IMG/VR virus record: IMGVR_UViG_3300031857_000018
Coordinates: 105,329-169,328 of that record
From: a virus
DNA: 64,000 bases
Reading direction: 5' to 3' (one strand)
Below are positions 1 through 6,829 of the stretch, piece by piece. Under the pieces are notes generated by a model, which was not told the origin of the DNA, did not search any database, and worked only from the letters and a program-made list of their open reading frames with translations. The number at the start of each line of letters is the position of its first letter. Position 1 is the first letter of the stretch. Both the position numbers and the translations under genes were made by a program.

Positions 1-126
1 CGCAGCATCTAGTGCCTCATCATCAACCTGGAATGTATCATATCCGGTTAATAGTTTCGTGTACTGTGCTACTGCATACTCTGCCATTGCTTCAACGGCT
101 CCTGGAATAAATTGTGTCTTTTTCAT
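1..126 (-). CDS. unknown small protein, 3' end outside window
   Basis: The first 42 codons of a leftward gene are visible, starting MKKTQFIPGAVEAMAEYAVA, and the frame is open to the window edge. The ATG lies 19 bp from a perfect early-type promoter (145-177). It belongs to the same array of small acidic genes that continues to 3047. I do not recognise the family; the call as a real gene rests on the start context and the promoter. Confidence 0.7.
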   Translation of the reverse strand, partial: MKKTQFIPGAVEAMAEYAVAQYTKLLTGYDTFQVDDEALDAA

Positions 127-144
127 ATCTCTTATTTTAATACT

Positions 145-177
145 TAAAGATAAGCAAAATAATGTTCGGTGTCAACC
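145..177 (-). promoter_or_regulatory. early-type promoter
   Basis: Reads on the minus strand as GGTTGAC, a 17-bp spacer, then TTATCTTTA. The same two boxes at the same spacing precede many genes here. They fit the Bacteroidota TTG / TAnnTTTG promoter. Drives the partial gene at the left edge. Confidence 0.7.
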
Positions 178-187
178 TTTTTGCAAA

Positions 188-376
188 CTATTTTTCAGGA
201 ATCTCATCTGAGTCATACATCTCGAATTCTCCCGGACCACCTTCTTCGACAAATGATTCCTGGAACCCGTGCCCGTTTTGCACCAATGCCAATGCTTCCT
301 CTTCGGTCTCAGCAAAGATCTCATAATACTGGATTACCGTTGTTTTGATGCGCTCTTCGAATCTAAATACTTTCAT
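188..376 (-). CDS. unknown small acidic protein
   Basis: 62 residues from MKVFRFEERIKTT. The frame stays open to 424, but the inner ATG at 376 is preferred because an A-rich stretch lies just upstream and the extension is not protein-like. Strongly acidic C-terminal half (EGGPGEFEMYDSDEIPEK). The middle (EIFAETEEEALALVQNG) looks like a short beta-hairpin plus helix, a shape common in phage early proteins. No family recognised. Confidence 0.65.
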   Translation of the reverse strand: MKVFRFEERIKTTVIQYYEIFAETEEEALALVQNGHGFQESFVEEGGPGEFEMYDSDEIPEK

Positions 377-451
377 TGGTTTATTTTTTAAAGTCCTGAT
401 TATAAATGTTGCTGATGCTAACAATCAGCGCTAAAACTAAAACTATTCCTA

Positions 452-616
452 CTACCTCCATGACTCGTCGTTTGGTGGCCAAAATGATATTTGCCACCAC
501 CCACCTGCGATTCGAGTAAGCGGTCCTGCTGTGTACCCACCCGATGGGTATTTGTTCATTTCGCGGGTAAGATCCCGGAACAACTCGGCTCTGTCATTTG
601 ATTGTAATACTATCAT
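452..616 (-). CDS. unknown 54-residue protein
   Basis: Short leftward ORF beginning MIVLQSNDRAELFRDLTR and ending PPNDESWR. It fills the gap between two neighbours and has the same T-rich leader (TAAAAATAAGAGACA before ATG) as the other early genes. Middle segment AGGWWQISFWPP is aromatic-rich and probably a beta strand. No function can be assigned. Confidence 0.6.
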   Translation of the reverse strand: MIVLQSNDRAELFRDLTREMNKYPSGGYTAGPLTRIAGGWWQISFWPPNDESWR

Positions 617-628
617 TGTCTCTTATTT

Positions 629-877
629 TTAGTTTATTACCTCAGCCCAACTGCGTGTGAATCCACCCTCAATCTCATTGTATGACTTGTTTAAAGCCGT
701 TACCAATGCTGTGATGCTTTTCGGCTTCCGATTGATTTTATGATTCCAACTGTTGCCACATTCCAGGGTGTATCCAAACACATTGCCTACTAGGTACTCA
801 ACAGTACCCTCATAAATCGTTTCCCGGGATCCTGACATCCCTGACTTCGTAATCTTAACTTTAAATGATTTTGCCAT
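629..877 (-). CDS. unknown 82-residue protein
   Basis: Begins MAKSFKVKITKSGMSG. Lysine-rich beta-strand-like N-terminus, then a CGNSWNHKINRKP segment and a helical C-terminus (VTALNKSYNEIEGG). Pattern suggests a small alpha/beta fold. Preceded by a promoter whose -35 half sits inside a 16-bp palindrome (918-933). No family recognised. Confidence 0.65.
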   Translation of the reverse strand: MAKSFKVKITKSGMSGSRETIYEGTVEYLVGNVFGYTLECGNSWNHKINRKPKSITALVTALNKSYNEIEGGFTRSWAEVIN

Positions 878-899
878 ATTTCTCTCTTTTTAATTTTAT

Positions 900-933
900 T
901 AAAGATAAGCATTTTTAGATTAGGATCCTAATC
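900..933 (-). promoter_or_regulatory. promoter with palindromic -35 region
   Basis: TTATCTTTA (900-908 on the plus strand as TAAAGATAA), 17-bp spacer, TTAGGA. The TTAGGA is half of a perfect 16-bp palindrome, GATTAGGATCCTAATC, at 918-933. A dimeric regulator could bind there and compete with RNA polymerase; that is inference. Confidence 0.6.
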
Positions 934-937
934 TTTT

Positions 938-1147
938 TTAAACTTTTTTTACAATTCCTGCTGCTAAAAGTGCCTGGATAAGCTCCTCATTCGGCACAAA
1001 GCCATTCGGCATAAATTGATCCAGGTAAGTGTCGGTTACTGGTGCCTCCGCATCCAATTCCTCATTAAACTCGGCTTCCAGGATCCCTTCCAGGAACTGC
1101 GCTAGCTCTGCGGCTAGGGTAATGTCAATCTTAAATTCTCTTTCCAT
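938..1147 (-). CDS. unknown small acidic protein
   Basis: 69 residues, starts MEREFKIDITLAAELAQFLEG. Helix-rich and acidic, with a C-terminal NEELIQALLAAGIVKKV that resembles a short helical hairpin. Early-type promoter at 1167-1199. No family recognised. Confidence 0.65.
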   Translation of the reverse strand: MEREFKIDITLAAELAQFLEGILEAEFNEELDAEAPVTDTYLDQFMPNGFVPNEELIQALLAAGIVKKV

Positions 1148-1166
1148 TTCTCTCTTTTAATTTATA

Positions 1167-1199
1167 TAAAGATAAGCAAAATAACCATGCGTGTCAACC
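1167..1199 (-). promoter_or_regulatory. early-type promoter
   Basis: GGTTGAC, 17-bp spacer, TTATCTTTA on the minus strand, 19 bp upstream of the ATG of the 69-residue gene. Confidence 0.7.
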
Positions 1200-1201
1200 G
1201 T

Positions 1202-1411
1202 TTAGGCAACTTTTTTCAAAAAATATTTCAACTCATATTGAGCTGAGATCGGATCCTCATCATATGCTCCTCCGGCCCACTCGGCTACAAATGCACGAAA
1301 CCCATTGGAATTCTTTGTGTTGATGTCAGATGCTTTAGCTGCTGCTAATTCTTCCGCGGAAAAAGTAACCCATGTACTCAATTCCAAAAACATGTCATTC
1401 AATGTTGTCAT
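1202..1411 (-). CDS. unknown small protein
   Basis: 69 residues, MTTLNDMFLELSTWVTFSAEE. Contains FRAFVAEWAGGAYDEDPISAQ, then a basic tail LKYFLKKVA. Same leader and promoter type as its neighbours. Function unknown. Confidence 0.65.
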   Translation of the reverse strand: MTTLNDMFLELSTWVTFSAEELAAAKASDINTKNSNGFRAFVAEWAGGAYDEDPISAQYELKYFLKKVA

Positions 1412-1434
1412 ATATCTCTCTTTTTAATGATACT

Positions 1435-1466
1435 TAAATATAAGAATAATTCTGATAGGATCCTAA
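1435..1466 (-). promoter_or_regulatory. promoter, TTAGGA type
   Basis: TTATATTTA (1435-1443), 17-bp spacer, TTAGGA at 1461-1466, within an imperfect copy of the TTAGGATCCTAA palindrome. Confidence 0.6.
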
Positions 1467-1657
1467 TTTTTAGGCAACTTTTTTAATAAAGTTCTTCGCT
1501 TTGCTTTTAGCTTGCGGATCTCTAAACGGCGCAGGTATGGTCCGTGGTTATAGGTGCTTCCTGCCCAAGCCATCGTCCAAACCGTGTTGTCGCGCTGAAG
1601 GCATTCAATGTGATGATCGATGCGGTCTATTGCATCCTGGATCTCTTTTGGTGTCAT
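1463..1657 (-). CDS. unknown basic small protein
   Basis: 64 residues, MTPKEIQDAIDRIDHHIECLQ. Helical N-terminus, and a basic C-terminus (RRLEIRKLKAKRRTLLKKLPKN) that could bind nucleic acid. The only clearly basic member of this stretch. Its end overlaps the -35 region of the next promoter. Function unknown. Confidence 0.65.
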   Translation of the reverse strand: MTPKEIQDAIDRIDHHIECLQRDNTVWTMAWAGSTYNHGPYLRRLEIRKLKAKRRTLLKKLPKN

Positions 1658-1679
1658 ATCTCTTATTTTTTATAATACT

Positions 1680-1712
1680 TAAAGATAAGCAAAATAACCA
1701 TGCGAGTCAAGC
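1680..1712 (-). promoter_or_regulatory. early-type promoter
   Basis: GCTTGAC, 17-bp spacer, TTATCTTTA on the minus strand. Confidence 0.65.
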
Positions 1713-1738
1713 ATTTTGCAAGAAAAGTTTAAACTTTT

Positions 1739-2044
1739 TTAATAATCATTTTCCAACAAAAATGCCTTGACGGATCCGGATTTATTTGCAATTAAATTTT
1801 CCATTTCTGCAACACTGCCGCGGAAATAAAATATTCTCGACTTCAAGCCCGGCACTCGGATTTCAATGCGCTGATATAATTTCTTCCACCACCCGCGTCT
1901 CAGCATATCCGCATATTTTTTATTTGGATCCTTTGATGTGTTTCGGTCATACCCAAAAACTTCGCGCTGGATCCTGGTCTCGGATGCTAACACGGTTAGG
2001 TCCAAAAAATCAACAATCTGGTTCACTGAATTTCTTTTTGTCAT
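1739..2044 (-). CDS. unknown 101-residue protein
   Basis: MTKRNSVNQIVDFLDLTVLAS, then a basic middle (DPNKKYADMLRRGWWKKLYQR) and an alpha/beta C-terminus. The N-terminal helix pair plus the basic RRGWWKKLYQRIEIRV segment resembles a winged-helix-like DNA-binding shape, but I cannot place it in a family. Promoter with palindromic operator-like site at 2067-2099. Confidence 0.65.
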   Translation of the reverse strand: MTKRNSVNQIVDFLDLTVLASETRIQREVFGYDRNTSKDPNKKYADMLRRGWWKKLYQRIEIRVPGLKSRIFYFRGSVAEMENLIANKSGSVKAFLLENDY

Positions 2045-2066
2045 ATATCTCTCTTTTTAATTTTAT

Positions 2067-2099
2067 TAAAGATAAGCAAAATAATATTAGGATCCTAAT
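2067..2099 (-). promoter_or_regulatory. promoter with palindromic -35 region
   Basis: TTATCTTTA, 17-bp spacer, TTAGGA inside a perfect ATTAGGATCCTAAT palindrome (2086-2099). Same arrangement as at 900-933. Confidence 0.6.
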
Positions 2100-2122
2100 C
2101 TTTTAGCAAAAAAGTTTGCTGG

Positions 2123-2521
2123 CTAATTAAAGCCAACAAACCCTTTCTCTAACACAATATCTAATTCCTCTGCAATCTCTTTGAGGCGGTAATAAGCAGC
2201 CTCCTCAATCTCATCCTCAACCGTTTCTGCCACTTGGCCAATTGAATAGCCAAATCCAAATCCATAACAGGTAACAGCTTTCTGGATGCGGATCATTTCC
2301 TCAGATGCAGCGTTCTCCCAATCCATTACTAAAAAGTCTGCTTCATAAAAGTCATCCTCATCCGTTTCTTGTGAGCGCTCACATTCATCAAATGCTGTGG
2401 CCCACAATGTGTGCACTTTAGCCTTTACTACCTCAGCCACCTCATCATTGTGGTCATACATTTCGCGGCTCCATGGTTTTGTGATTTGGATCCCGTACTC
2501 TACTTTTGCTGCTTTTTTCAT
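2123..2521 (-). CDS. unknown acidic protein
   Basis: 132 residues, the largest gene of the early array. Starts MKKAAKVEYGIQITKPWSRE. Acidic patches (QETDEDDFYEADF, AETVEDEIEEAAYY) suggest a DNA-mimic or protein-binding role, which is speculative. SD-like AAAAAGGGAG precedes the ATG. Early promoter 2543-2575. Confidence 0.7.
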   Translation of the reverse strand: MKKAAKVEYGIQITKPWSREMYDHNDEVAEVVKAKVHTLWATAFDECERSQETDEDDFYEADFLVMDWENAASEEMIRIQKAVTCYGFGFGYSIGQVAETVEDEIEEAAYYRLKEIAEELDIVLEKGFVGFN

Positions 2522-2542
2522 ATTCTCCCTTTTTAATTTATA

Positions 2543-2575
2543 TAAAGATAAGGTTTATTTCCGTGCGTGTCAACC
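2543..2575 (-). promoter_or_regulatory. early-type promoter
   Basis: GGTTGAC, 17-bp spacer, TTATCTTTA; 22 bp upstream of the 132-residue gene. Confidence 0.7.
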
Positions 2576-2601
2576 TTTTTGGTAACTTTGTTTGAACTTT
2601 T

Positions 2602-2844
2602 TTAATCCTCATCCTCATATTCGCCAAACTCAAATTCACATTCATCAATTACTTCTTCGAAGCACTGTGCTAGCCGATCGGCTTCAGCATCACTTAATTC
2701 TGCCTCATCCAAAAAACGATCAAACACTCCTATTAATCCTTCGCTTTCAATAAAGGAATCCATTAATTCTAATGCCGAGTCTCCAGCTACATCTGTAAAG
2801 TTGTAAATTCTCCCGTACAAGTCTTGCAATTCTTCTCTTTTCAT
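2602..2844 (-). CDS. unknown highly acidic protein
   Basis: 80 residues, MKREELQDLYGRIYNFTDVA. All-helical, with a very acidic C-terminus (DECEFEFGEYEDED). Charge suggests an early host-takeover inhibitor or DNA mimic, but no homology is recognised. Early promoter 2870-2902. Confidence 0.65.
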   Translation of the reverse strand: MKREELQDLYGRIYNFTDVAGDSALELMDSFIESEGLIGVFDRFLDEAELSDAEADRLAQCFEEVIDECEFEFGEYEDED

Positions 2845-2869
2845 ATTTCTCTCTTTTTTTTAATTTTAA

Positions 2870-2902
2870 TAAAGATAAGGAAAAGATCAACGCGAGTCAA
2901 CC
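2870..2902 (-). promoter_or_regulatory. early-type promoter
   Basis: GGTTGAC, 17-bp spacer, TTATCTTTA upstream of the 80-residue acidic gene. Confidence 0.7.
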
Positions 2903-2918
2903 TTTTCCCAAAGTTTTT

Positions 2919-3047
2919 TTACATATTTTTTAAATGCTTCAAAAACAATTTTTTAACTTCGGCGTCTGACATTGCGCTAAGCGTGTCAAAACTAATTCCG
3001 CATACATAGTGCAACATGTGCTCGTGCTTTTCTCTTGGTGTTTGCAT
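2919..3047 (-). CDS. unknown 42-residue protein
   Basis: Small leftward ORF, MQTPREKHEHMLHYVCGISF, ending LKKHLKNM-like (KKLFLKHLKNM). Supported mainly by a perfect early promoter (3070-3102) and the standard leader. Helical, basic C-terminus. Function unknown. Confidence 0.6.
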   Translation of the reverse strand: MQTPREKHEHMLHYVCGISFDTLSAMSDAEVKKLFLKHLKNM

Positions 3048-3069
3048 ATCTCTTATTTTTTAATTTATA

Positions 3070-3102
3070 TAAAGATAAGAATAAAAACCATGCGTGTCAA
3101 CC
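3070..3102 (-). promoter_or_regulatory. early-type promoter
   Basis: GGTTGAC, 17-bp spacer, TTATCTTTA; the rightmost copy in the left early array. Confidence 0.7.
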
Positions 3103-3149
3103 TTTTTGCAAGAAAAGTTTAAAAAAAGTTTCTGAGGAATATTATAAAG

Positions 3150-3515
3150 AAAAAGGATCCCAGGAATAAGAGAGAGAAACCCGGGATCCATTCTAACACA
3201 GAGACTAGCTCTGCCTTACCTAATGCGGCCGATCCGCCGGGAGTGTCTTTCGAGCACTAGGATCCCGGACCCTGTCAGCCTTTGAGAGATATGTTGTTGG
3301 CACGTCTGATTTGTATTGCTACATCACAACCAGATTAAGATGCTACTTGATCACGTGCCTAAGTTGATTCTAAATAAAGAGCCGGAGGTGTTAGCTTAGT
3401 GCTGTCCCTGAGGAGTGCGAAGCTTGTGGTTACCGGCTCTTAATATTATGTCGTGATCCTTGCGGTCGCCTCTCTTACGGCATTTGGTTGGATCAACCTT
3501 CCTTCTTATTTACTT
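3150..3515 (-). ncRNA. candidate structured noncoding RNA
   Basis: No ORF of note in this GC-richer stretch. It holds successive perfect stems: GGATCCC/GGGATCC (3155-3189), CCGGGA/TCCCGG with inner AGTG/CACT (3237-3268), GGCACGT/ACGTGCC (3299-3359), AAGAGCCGG/CCGGCTCTT (3377-3441) and GGTTG/CAACC (3486-3498). A promoter-like TTTCATATAATATA with GGTTGG 19 bp upstream of its TATAAT hexamer sits at 3517-3550 reading leftward. Strand is inferred from that promoter; ends are approximate. It may be one RNA or several. Confidence 0.45.
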
Positions 3516-3516
3516 T

Positions 3517-3550
3517 TATATTATATGAAATCTAAATCTAGATTCCAACC
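3517..3550 (-). promoter_or_regulatory. promoter of the candidate ncRNA
   Basis: Minus-strand GGTTGG, about 19 bp, then TATAAT inside TTTCATATAATATA. The same TTTCATATAATA word precedes genes at 7768, 30369 and 37099, so it appears to be a phage promoter variant. Confidence 0.45.
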
Positions 3551-3600
3551 TCGATCTAAATATTATTCTAAAAATCAATCTAAATATACATGTATATCGG

Positions 3601-3954
3601 TCTAAAAATAGACTAGGTGGTTACTCTGTATAAGTACAGAACCGAACTAAAACCCGTCTAAAAGCACTTTTCTTCTAAAAATAGGACTAAAAATAGAACC
3701 GGATTCGATCTAAAAATAACCTAGAATTGGACTAAAAATAGCGGGGAGGAGCTGGATCCTTCTAAAAATAAGAGGTATTGGTCTAAAAATAGAACCGGTT
3801 CCTTCTAAAAATAAACGCCCCTAATACGCGTGATCGAACATATACACACTATATGCACGGATCCTTCTAAAAATAAGGTACTCCGTATAGCTAGTGATCT
3901 GAACGATCGATCTAAAAATAGCGGGGAGGAGAAGCGGATATCGATCTAAAAATA
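3601..3954 (+). repeat. TCTAAAAATA repeat array, main block
   Basis: Eleven copies, all in one direction: starts at 3601, 3674, 3686, 3709, 3731, 3761, 3782, 3804, 3866, 3911 and 3945 (3686 and 3731 read ACTAAAAATA). Start-to-start spacing is often 21-23 bp. Spacers share words: GAACCGG after 3686 and 3782, GCGGGGAGGAG after 3731 and 3911. Degenerate copies (TCTAAATATA and similar) lie at 3531-3590. Read leftward the unit is TATTTTTAGA, close to the phage -10 element. No ORF lies inside. Confidence 0.85.
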
Positions 3955-3956
3955 GC

Positions 3957-4139
3957 CTATTCGTCCTCAGTCTCTTGCACATCAACTTCCATGTCCCCAT
4001 GGGACTGTTCTAATTCCAATTCGCCCGAGCTAAGCTGTTCCCAGGCTATATCCTCAGCCGCTTCTTCCGACTCTGCCTCAATCTCAGTCTCTGCATACGC
4101 ATATGAAACGCTCGACACTCTAATTATATACTTTGCCAT
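3957..4139 (-). CDS. unknown small acidic protein inside the repeat array
   Basis: 60 residues, MAKYIIRVSSVSYAYAETEI, then a long acidic helix (EAESEEAAEDIAWEQ) and an acidic tail. The beta-strand then acidic-helix layout resembles short phage proteins that end in E/D-rich tails. Flanked on both sides by TCTAAAAATA copies. Its own promoter (4157-4188) carries TCTAAATATA, one base from the repeat unit. Function unknown. Confidence 0.65.
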   Translation of the reverse strand: MAKYIIRVSSVSYAYAETEIEAESEEAAEDIAWEQLSSGELELEQSHGDMEVDVQETEDE

Positions 4140-4156
4140 ATTCTAATTATATACTC

Positions 4157-4188
4157 TAAATATAAGAATAATAATTCATATATCCTAG
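4157..4188 (-). promoter_or_regulatory. promoter, CTAGGA type
   Basis: TTATATTTA, 17-bp spacer, CTAGGA on the minus strand. The -10 box overlaps TCTAAATATA (4155-4164), which links the repeat array to promoter architecture. Confidence 0.6.
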
Positions 4189-4196
4189 CATTTTGT

Positions 4197-4451
4197 TCTA
4201 AAAATAACACGATATTGGTCTAAAAATAAACCGGAAAAGGTTGGATATTCGAATAACCTTTTTACGCACTTCTAACGAGGTCTGCGTCGTTACTGGTAAC
4301 TGTATATGCCTGGTGCCGCGATATAGAGCCTATGCCCCCCGTACTTGTTGTATTGGGAGGGAGATATATATAACCATCTTCCTTTCTGGATACTAGACAC
4401 CATTTCGTCTAAAAATAAACGGGTGCGTCTGCGTATTTTAATCTAAAAATA
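4197..4451 (+). repeat. TCTAAAAATA repeat array, second block
   Basis: Four more exact copies at 4197, 4219, 4408 and 4442, same direction as the main block, with 22- and 34-bp steps. Between them (4230-4407) I see no gene, only a hairpin at 4235-4263. The stretch from 4140 to 4517 is otherwise noncoding. Confidence 0.8.
4235..4263. terminator. symmetrical terminator-like hairpin
   Basis: AAAAGGTT / AACCTTTT, an 8-bp stem with a 12-base loop, A-run on one side and T-run on the other, so it could end transcription in either direction. Confidence 0.4.
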
Positions 4452-4517
4452 ACAAGGGGATGCTGAGGAAGCTGTAGTGCTAGACACTGGGCTCACACTC
4501 TGACAGGCTACTACTAA

Positions 4518-4745
4518 TTACTGCATATAGCTTGTGATCACTTCTCCTACCATGTATGCTGCTACTCCTATCATGCCTATCACGCATATAGCTATATAGC
4601 CTAAGAATCCTGCTAACATGTACAGTTCCCAGCTAGTTGGTTCACGTCGCGTGTCTGGATCTATTAAGGGCATCATTACTCTGCCTACCAGGTACGTGAT
4701 GCTTAATATTAAAGCTATCGTTGTTATTCCTAGTATTGTCTTCAT
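4518..4745 (-). CDS. small membrane protein, two TM segments
   Basis: 75 residues from MKTILGITTIALILSITYLV; an in-frame ATG at 4760 would add five residues. Two hydrophobic segments, about residues 3-24 and 44-68, flank a short polar loop with PDTRREPTSW. Could be a small inner-membrane effector such as a superinfection or lysis accessory protein; nothing in the sequence decides this. Confidence 0.6.
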   Translation of the reverse strand: MKTILGITTIALILSITYLVGRVMMPLIDPDTRREPTSWELYMLAGFLGYIAICVIGMIGVAAYMVGEVITSYMQ

Positions 4746-4828
4746 TATTATCATTTGCATTATTTTTCGTTAGAAGCTTATCCGTAACCGTACTGCTTTA
4801 CTAATTAGTTTGACAACCGGTTATCATT

Positions 4829-5917
4829 TTATTCATAGTTCCTGATTGCCGTTACCTTCGGGAAGCGTGGCTTTCCATCCGGTGTGATTTGAAAATACTT
4901 AACCGTTGCTTGCTGACCAACCAACGTGTCTCGCTCTGCCCACAATTCTTTGAGATACTCCCAACCGCCATTAACCGATGCTGTGAAGCGATCTCCGATG
5001 GCTGTTTCAAATACTAAGGCACCTACCATTCCTGACAGGTTGCCGTTGCCTTCTTCATATCCGACAATAGTATACTCTTCGTCTGTGAATGATTTGTGTT
5101 TCATCAGTGACTTGGATCTTTTGTTTTCATAAGGTGCATCTAACCGTACCATTTGTCCTTCATATCCTGCAGACATATACTCATTGTATAATTCCATTAA
5201 CTCAGTTTCAGATTCAACAAAGTCTGTAAACACAACCACACAACACGCCGGCAATGACATTTTATTCAATGCTCCGTTCCTAACGGAAAATGGTGTATGG
5301 TGTGATGGTAGATCATATACATGATATTGGATAACCGCGGCGCTGTCAATAAGATCCTGAGCCGTTGGTTTTGTCTTTTTAACTAGGGACACAATGGCAT
5401 TAAAATCATTTGCATACTTATCCGCATACAACTCTCCGTCTAGGATCAACTCCGGATCGGCTTCAAACAATGGCTTTAGGCCTTCGAAGATGTGTGGTGC
5501 TGAAATGATAGGTTTACCTGCTCTGGTCCACATACCATCGGCACGAACAATGCAACGAATGCCATCCAGCTTAGGTTGTGAATACACAGGGTATTGTACT
5601 TTGTCTGCGAAGTCTTCCCATTTGTGGGCAAGCATTGGCTTGAACATTGTGCCGCTATCTACTGCTGCAGCATCGGCAAAGTAGCCACGCTCGGTGCGCT
5701 TCTTCCATTCTGCTTTGGCTTCTGTTAAGGCTTGTTCCTCCGGTGAGGACTCATTCACTTTGCCAATGTTCTTGGCTTGGCAGAAGGTCCATTCGGTTGT
5801 GGTGATTGCTCCGTCAACATATCCGGAGTGAGTGCGGTAAGCATCGCCCATTACTTCGATGGTGTGCTCGAGTAATTTACCTGTGGTTGCTCTTTTGTAC
5901 AAGGTCTGTAATTTCAT
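4829..5917 (-). CDS. ATP-dependent DNA ligase
   Basis: 362 residues. Nucleotidyltransferase motifs are clear: KLDGIR at 116-121 with Lys116 as the adenylated residue, DGELY at 160-164, YEGQMVR at 252-258 and LMKHK at 271-275, followed by an OB-fold-like C-terminus ending FPKVTAIRNYE. The first ~80 residues resemble the WGR-like extension found on some phage ligases. It seals nicks during phage replication. Own promoter at 5937-5968. Confidence 0.93.
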   Translation of the reverse strand: MKLQTLYKRATTGKLLEHTIEVMGDAYRTHSGYVDGAITTTEWTFCQAKNIGKVNESSPEEQALTEAKAEWKKRTERGYFADAAAVDSGTMFKPMLAHKWEDFADKVQYPVYSQPKLDGIRCIVRADGMWTRAGKPIISAPHIFEGLKPLFEADPELILDGELYADKYANDFNAIVSLVKKTKPTAQDLIDSAAVIQYHVYDLPSHHTPFSVRNGALNKMSLPACCVVVFTDFVESETELMELYNEYMSAGYEGQMVRLDAPYENKRSKSLMKHKSFTDEEYTIVGYEEGNGNLSGMVGALVFETAIGDRFTASVNGGWEYLKELWAERDTLVGQQATVKYFQITPDGKPRFPKVTAIRNYE

Positions 5918-5936
5918 GTCTCTTATTTTTATACTT

Positions 5937-5968
5937 TAAATATAAGAATTATTTTTCATATATCCTAG
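5937..5968 (-). promoter_or_regulatory. promoter, CTAGGA type
   Basis: TTATATTTA, 17-bp spacer, CTAGGA upstream of the DNA ligase gene, matching the promoter at 4157-4188. Confidence 0.6.
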
Positions 5969-5980
5969 TATTATTCTAAT

Positions 5981-6634
5981 TTAAATCCACATAGCATGTT
6001 CTGTATATAACCGTAGTTGATGTTGATTAATGTATGGAGCTAATACGTGTTGCGATGTCGGCGTAAGCCTAAAAGTCCATGTTCTCCATACACGTTCATA
6101 ATGAAAATGAATATCAACAGGAATGTGGGTTCGTTGTGGTTTATATTCTAATTCAACCGGATAGTATGTATCAGGTGTTGCATTACTAGGAAACAAAGTA
6201 AACCATCGATACGTGCACGGAACTCCTGCAGTAATACCCATCAAACCTTTTGATATCTTCAAGCAAATTAATCGTTTCTGATCGAACGATTCCATTGGTA
6301 TATCAATATTCCTATCCGCAATATTTAATCGACCATGTTTTTCAAACTGCGTAACATCTAATACCATTGAATCTCGCGCCGGCTTGGATACACTTAAAAA
6401 ATGTGAAATGATTCGATGGTTTGGTAATATGTCATCGAATAAAATCTGTTGCACCTTAGGGTACGTCGACGTTTGCATCGATTGTTCAACCTTTGAATAC
6501 AGATCCGGATAGAATGCAGAAATAAACCGTTCAGCACCCTCGAACACAACTGGTTCTAACATCTCAATTTCTTTATGCTTTGCATCAAATGTCGCCGGAT
6601 CATATACCGGTACTCTGAATTTCATTGAACTCAT
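5981..6634 (-). CDS. unknown 217-residue protein
   Basis: MSSMKFRVPVYDPATFDAKH start; a second ATG three codons in is possible. Mixed alpha/beta, rich in His and aromatics near the C-terminus (IHFHYERVWRTWTFRL). The preceding gene stops exactly where this begins (6634/6635), so they are co-translated. No family recognised. Confidence 0.65.
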   Translation of the reverse strand: MSSMKFRVPVYDPATFDAKHKEIEMLEPVVFEGAERFISAFYPDLYSKVEQSMQTSTYPKVQQILFDDILPNHRIISHFLSVSKPARDSMVLDVTQFEKHGRLNIADRNIDIPMESFDQKRLICLKISKGLMGITAGVPCTYRWFTLFPSNATPDTYYPVELEYKPQRTHIPVDIHFHYERVWRTWTFRLTPTSQHVLAPYINQHQLRLYTEHAMWI

Positions 6635-6829
6635 CTATTTGCTATTAAACCATTTTTTATAAACCTTGTTGTCTTTAATTGCAGGTGGTCGGTGACGGAG
6701 GTTAGGATCCGCCTTCATTATGCGATTGTATGCATCTTGCATATTCAGCGCCGCTTTGTTCTGATATGGCACATGTTCTTGCCGCTCATTATCAAAATTC
6801 TTATTTGGCTGAATTGCACTCATACTCAA
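6635..6829 (-). CDS. unknown 64-residue protein
   Basis: MSMSAIQPNKNFDNERQEHV; polar, probably partly disordered, ending VYKKWFNSK. Its start overlaps the end of the upstream gene by 23-29 bp depending on which Met is used, and it abuts the downstream gene. Function unknown. Confidence 0.55.
   Translation of the reverse strand: MSMSAIQPNKNFDNERQEHVPYQNKAALNMQDAYNRIMKADPNLRHRPPAIKDNKVYKKWFNSK

Noticed and set aside
3601-4451. The TCTAAAAATA array as a CRISPR
   Set aside because: The 10-bp unit is too short, spacers vary from 2 to 63 bp and share words with each other, and no cas genes are present.
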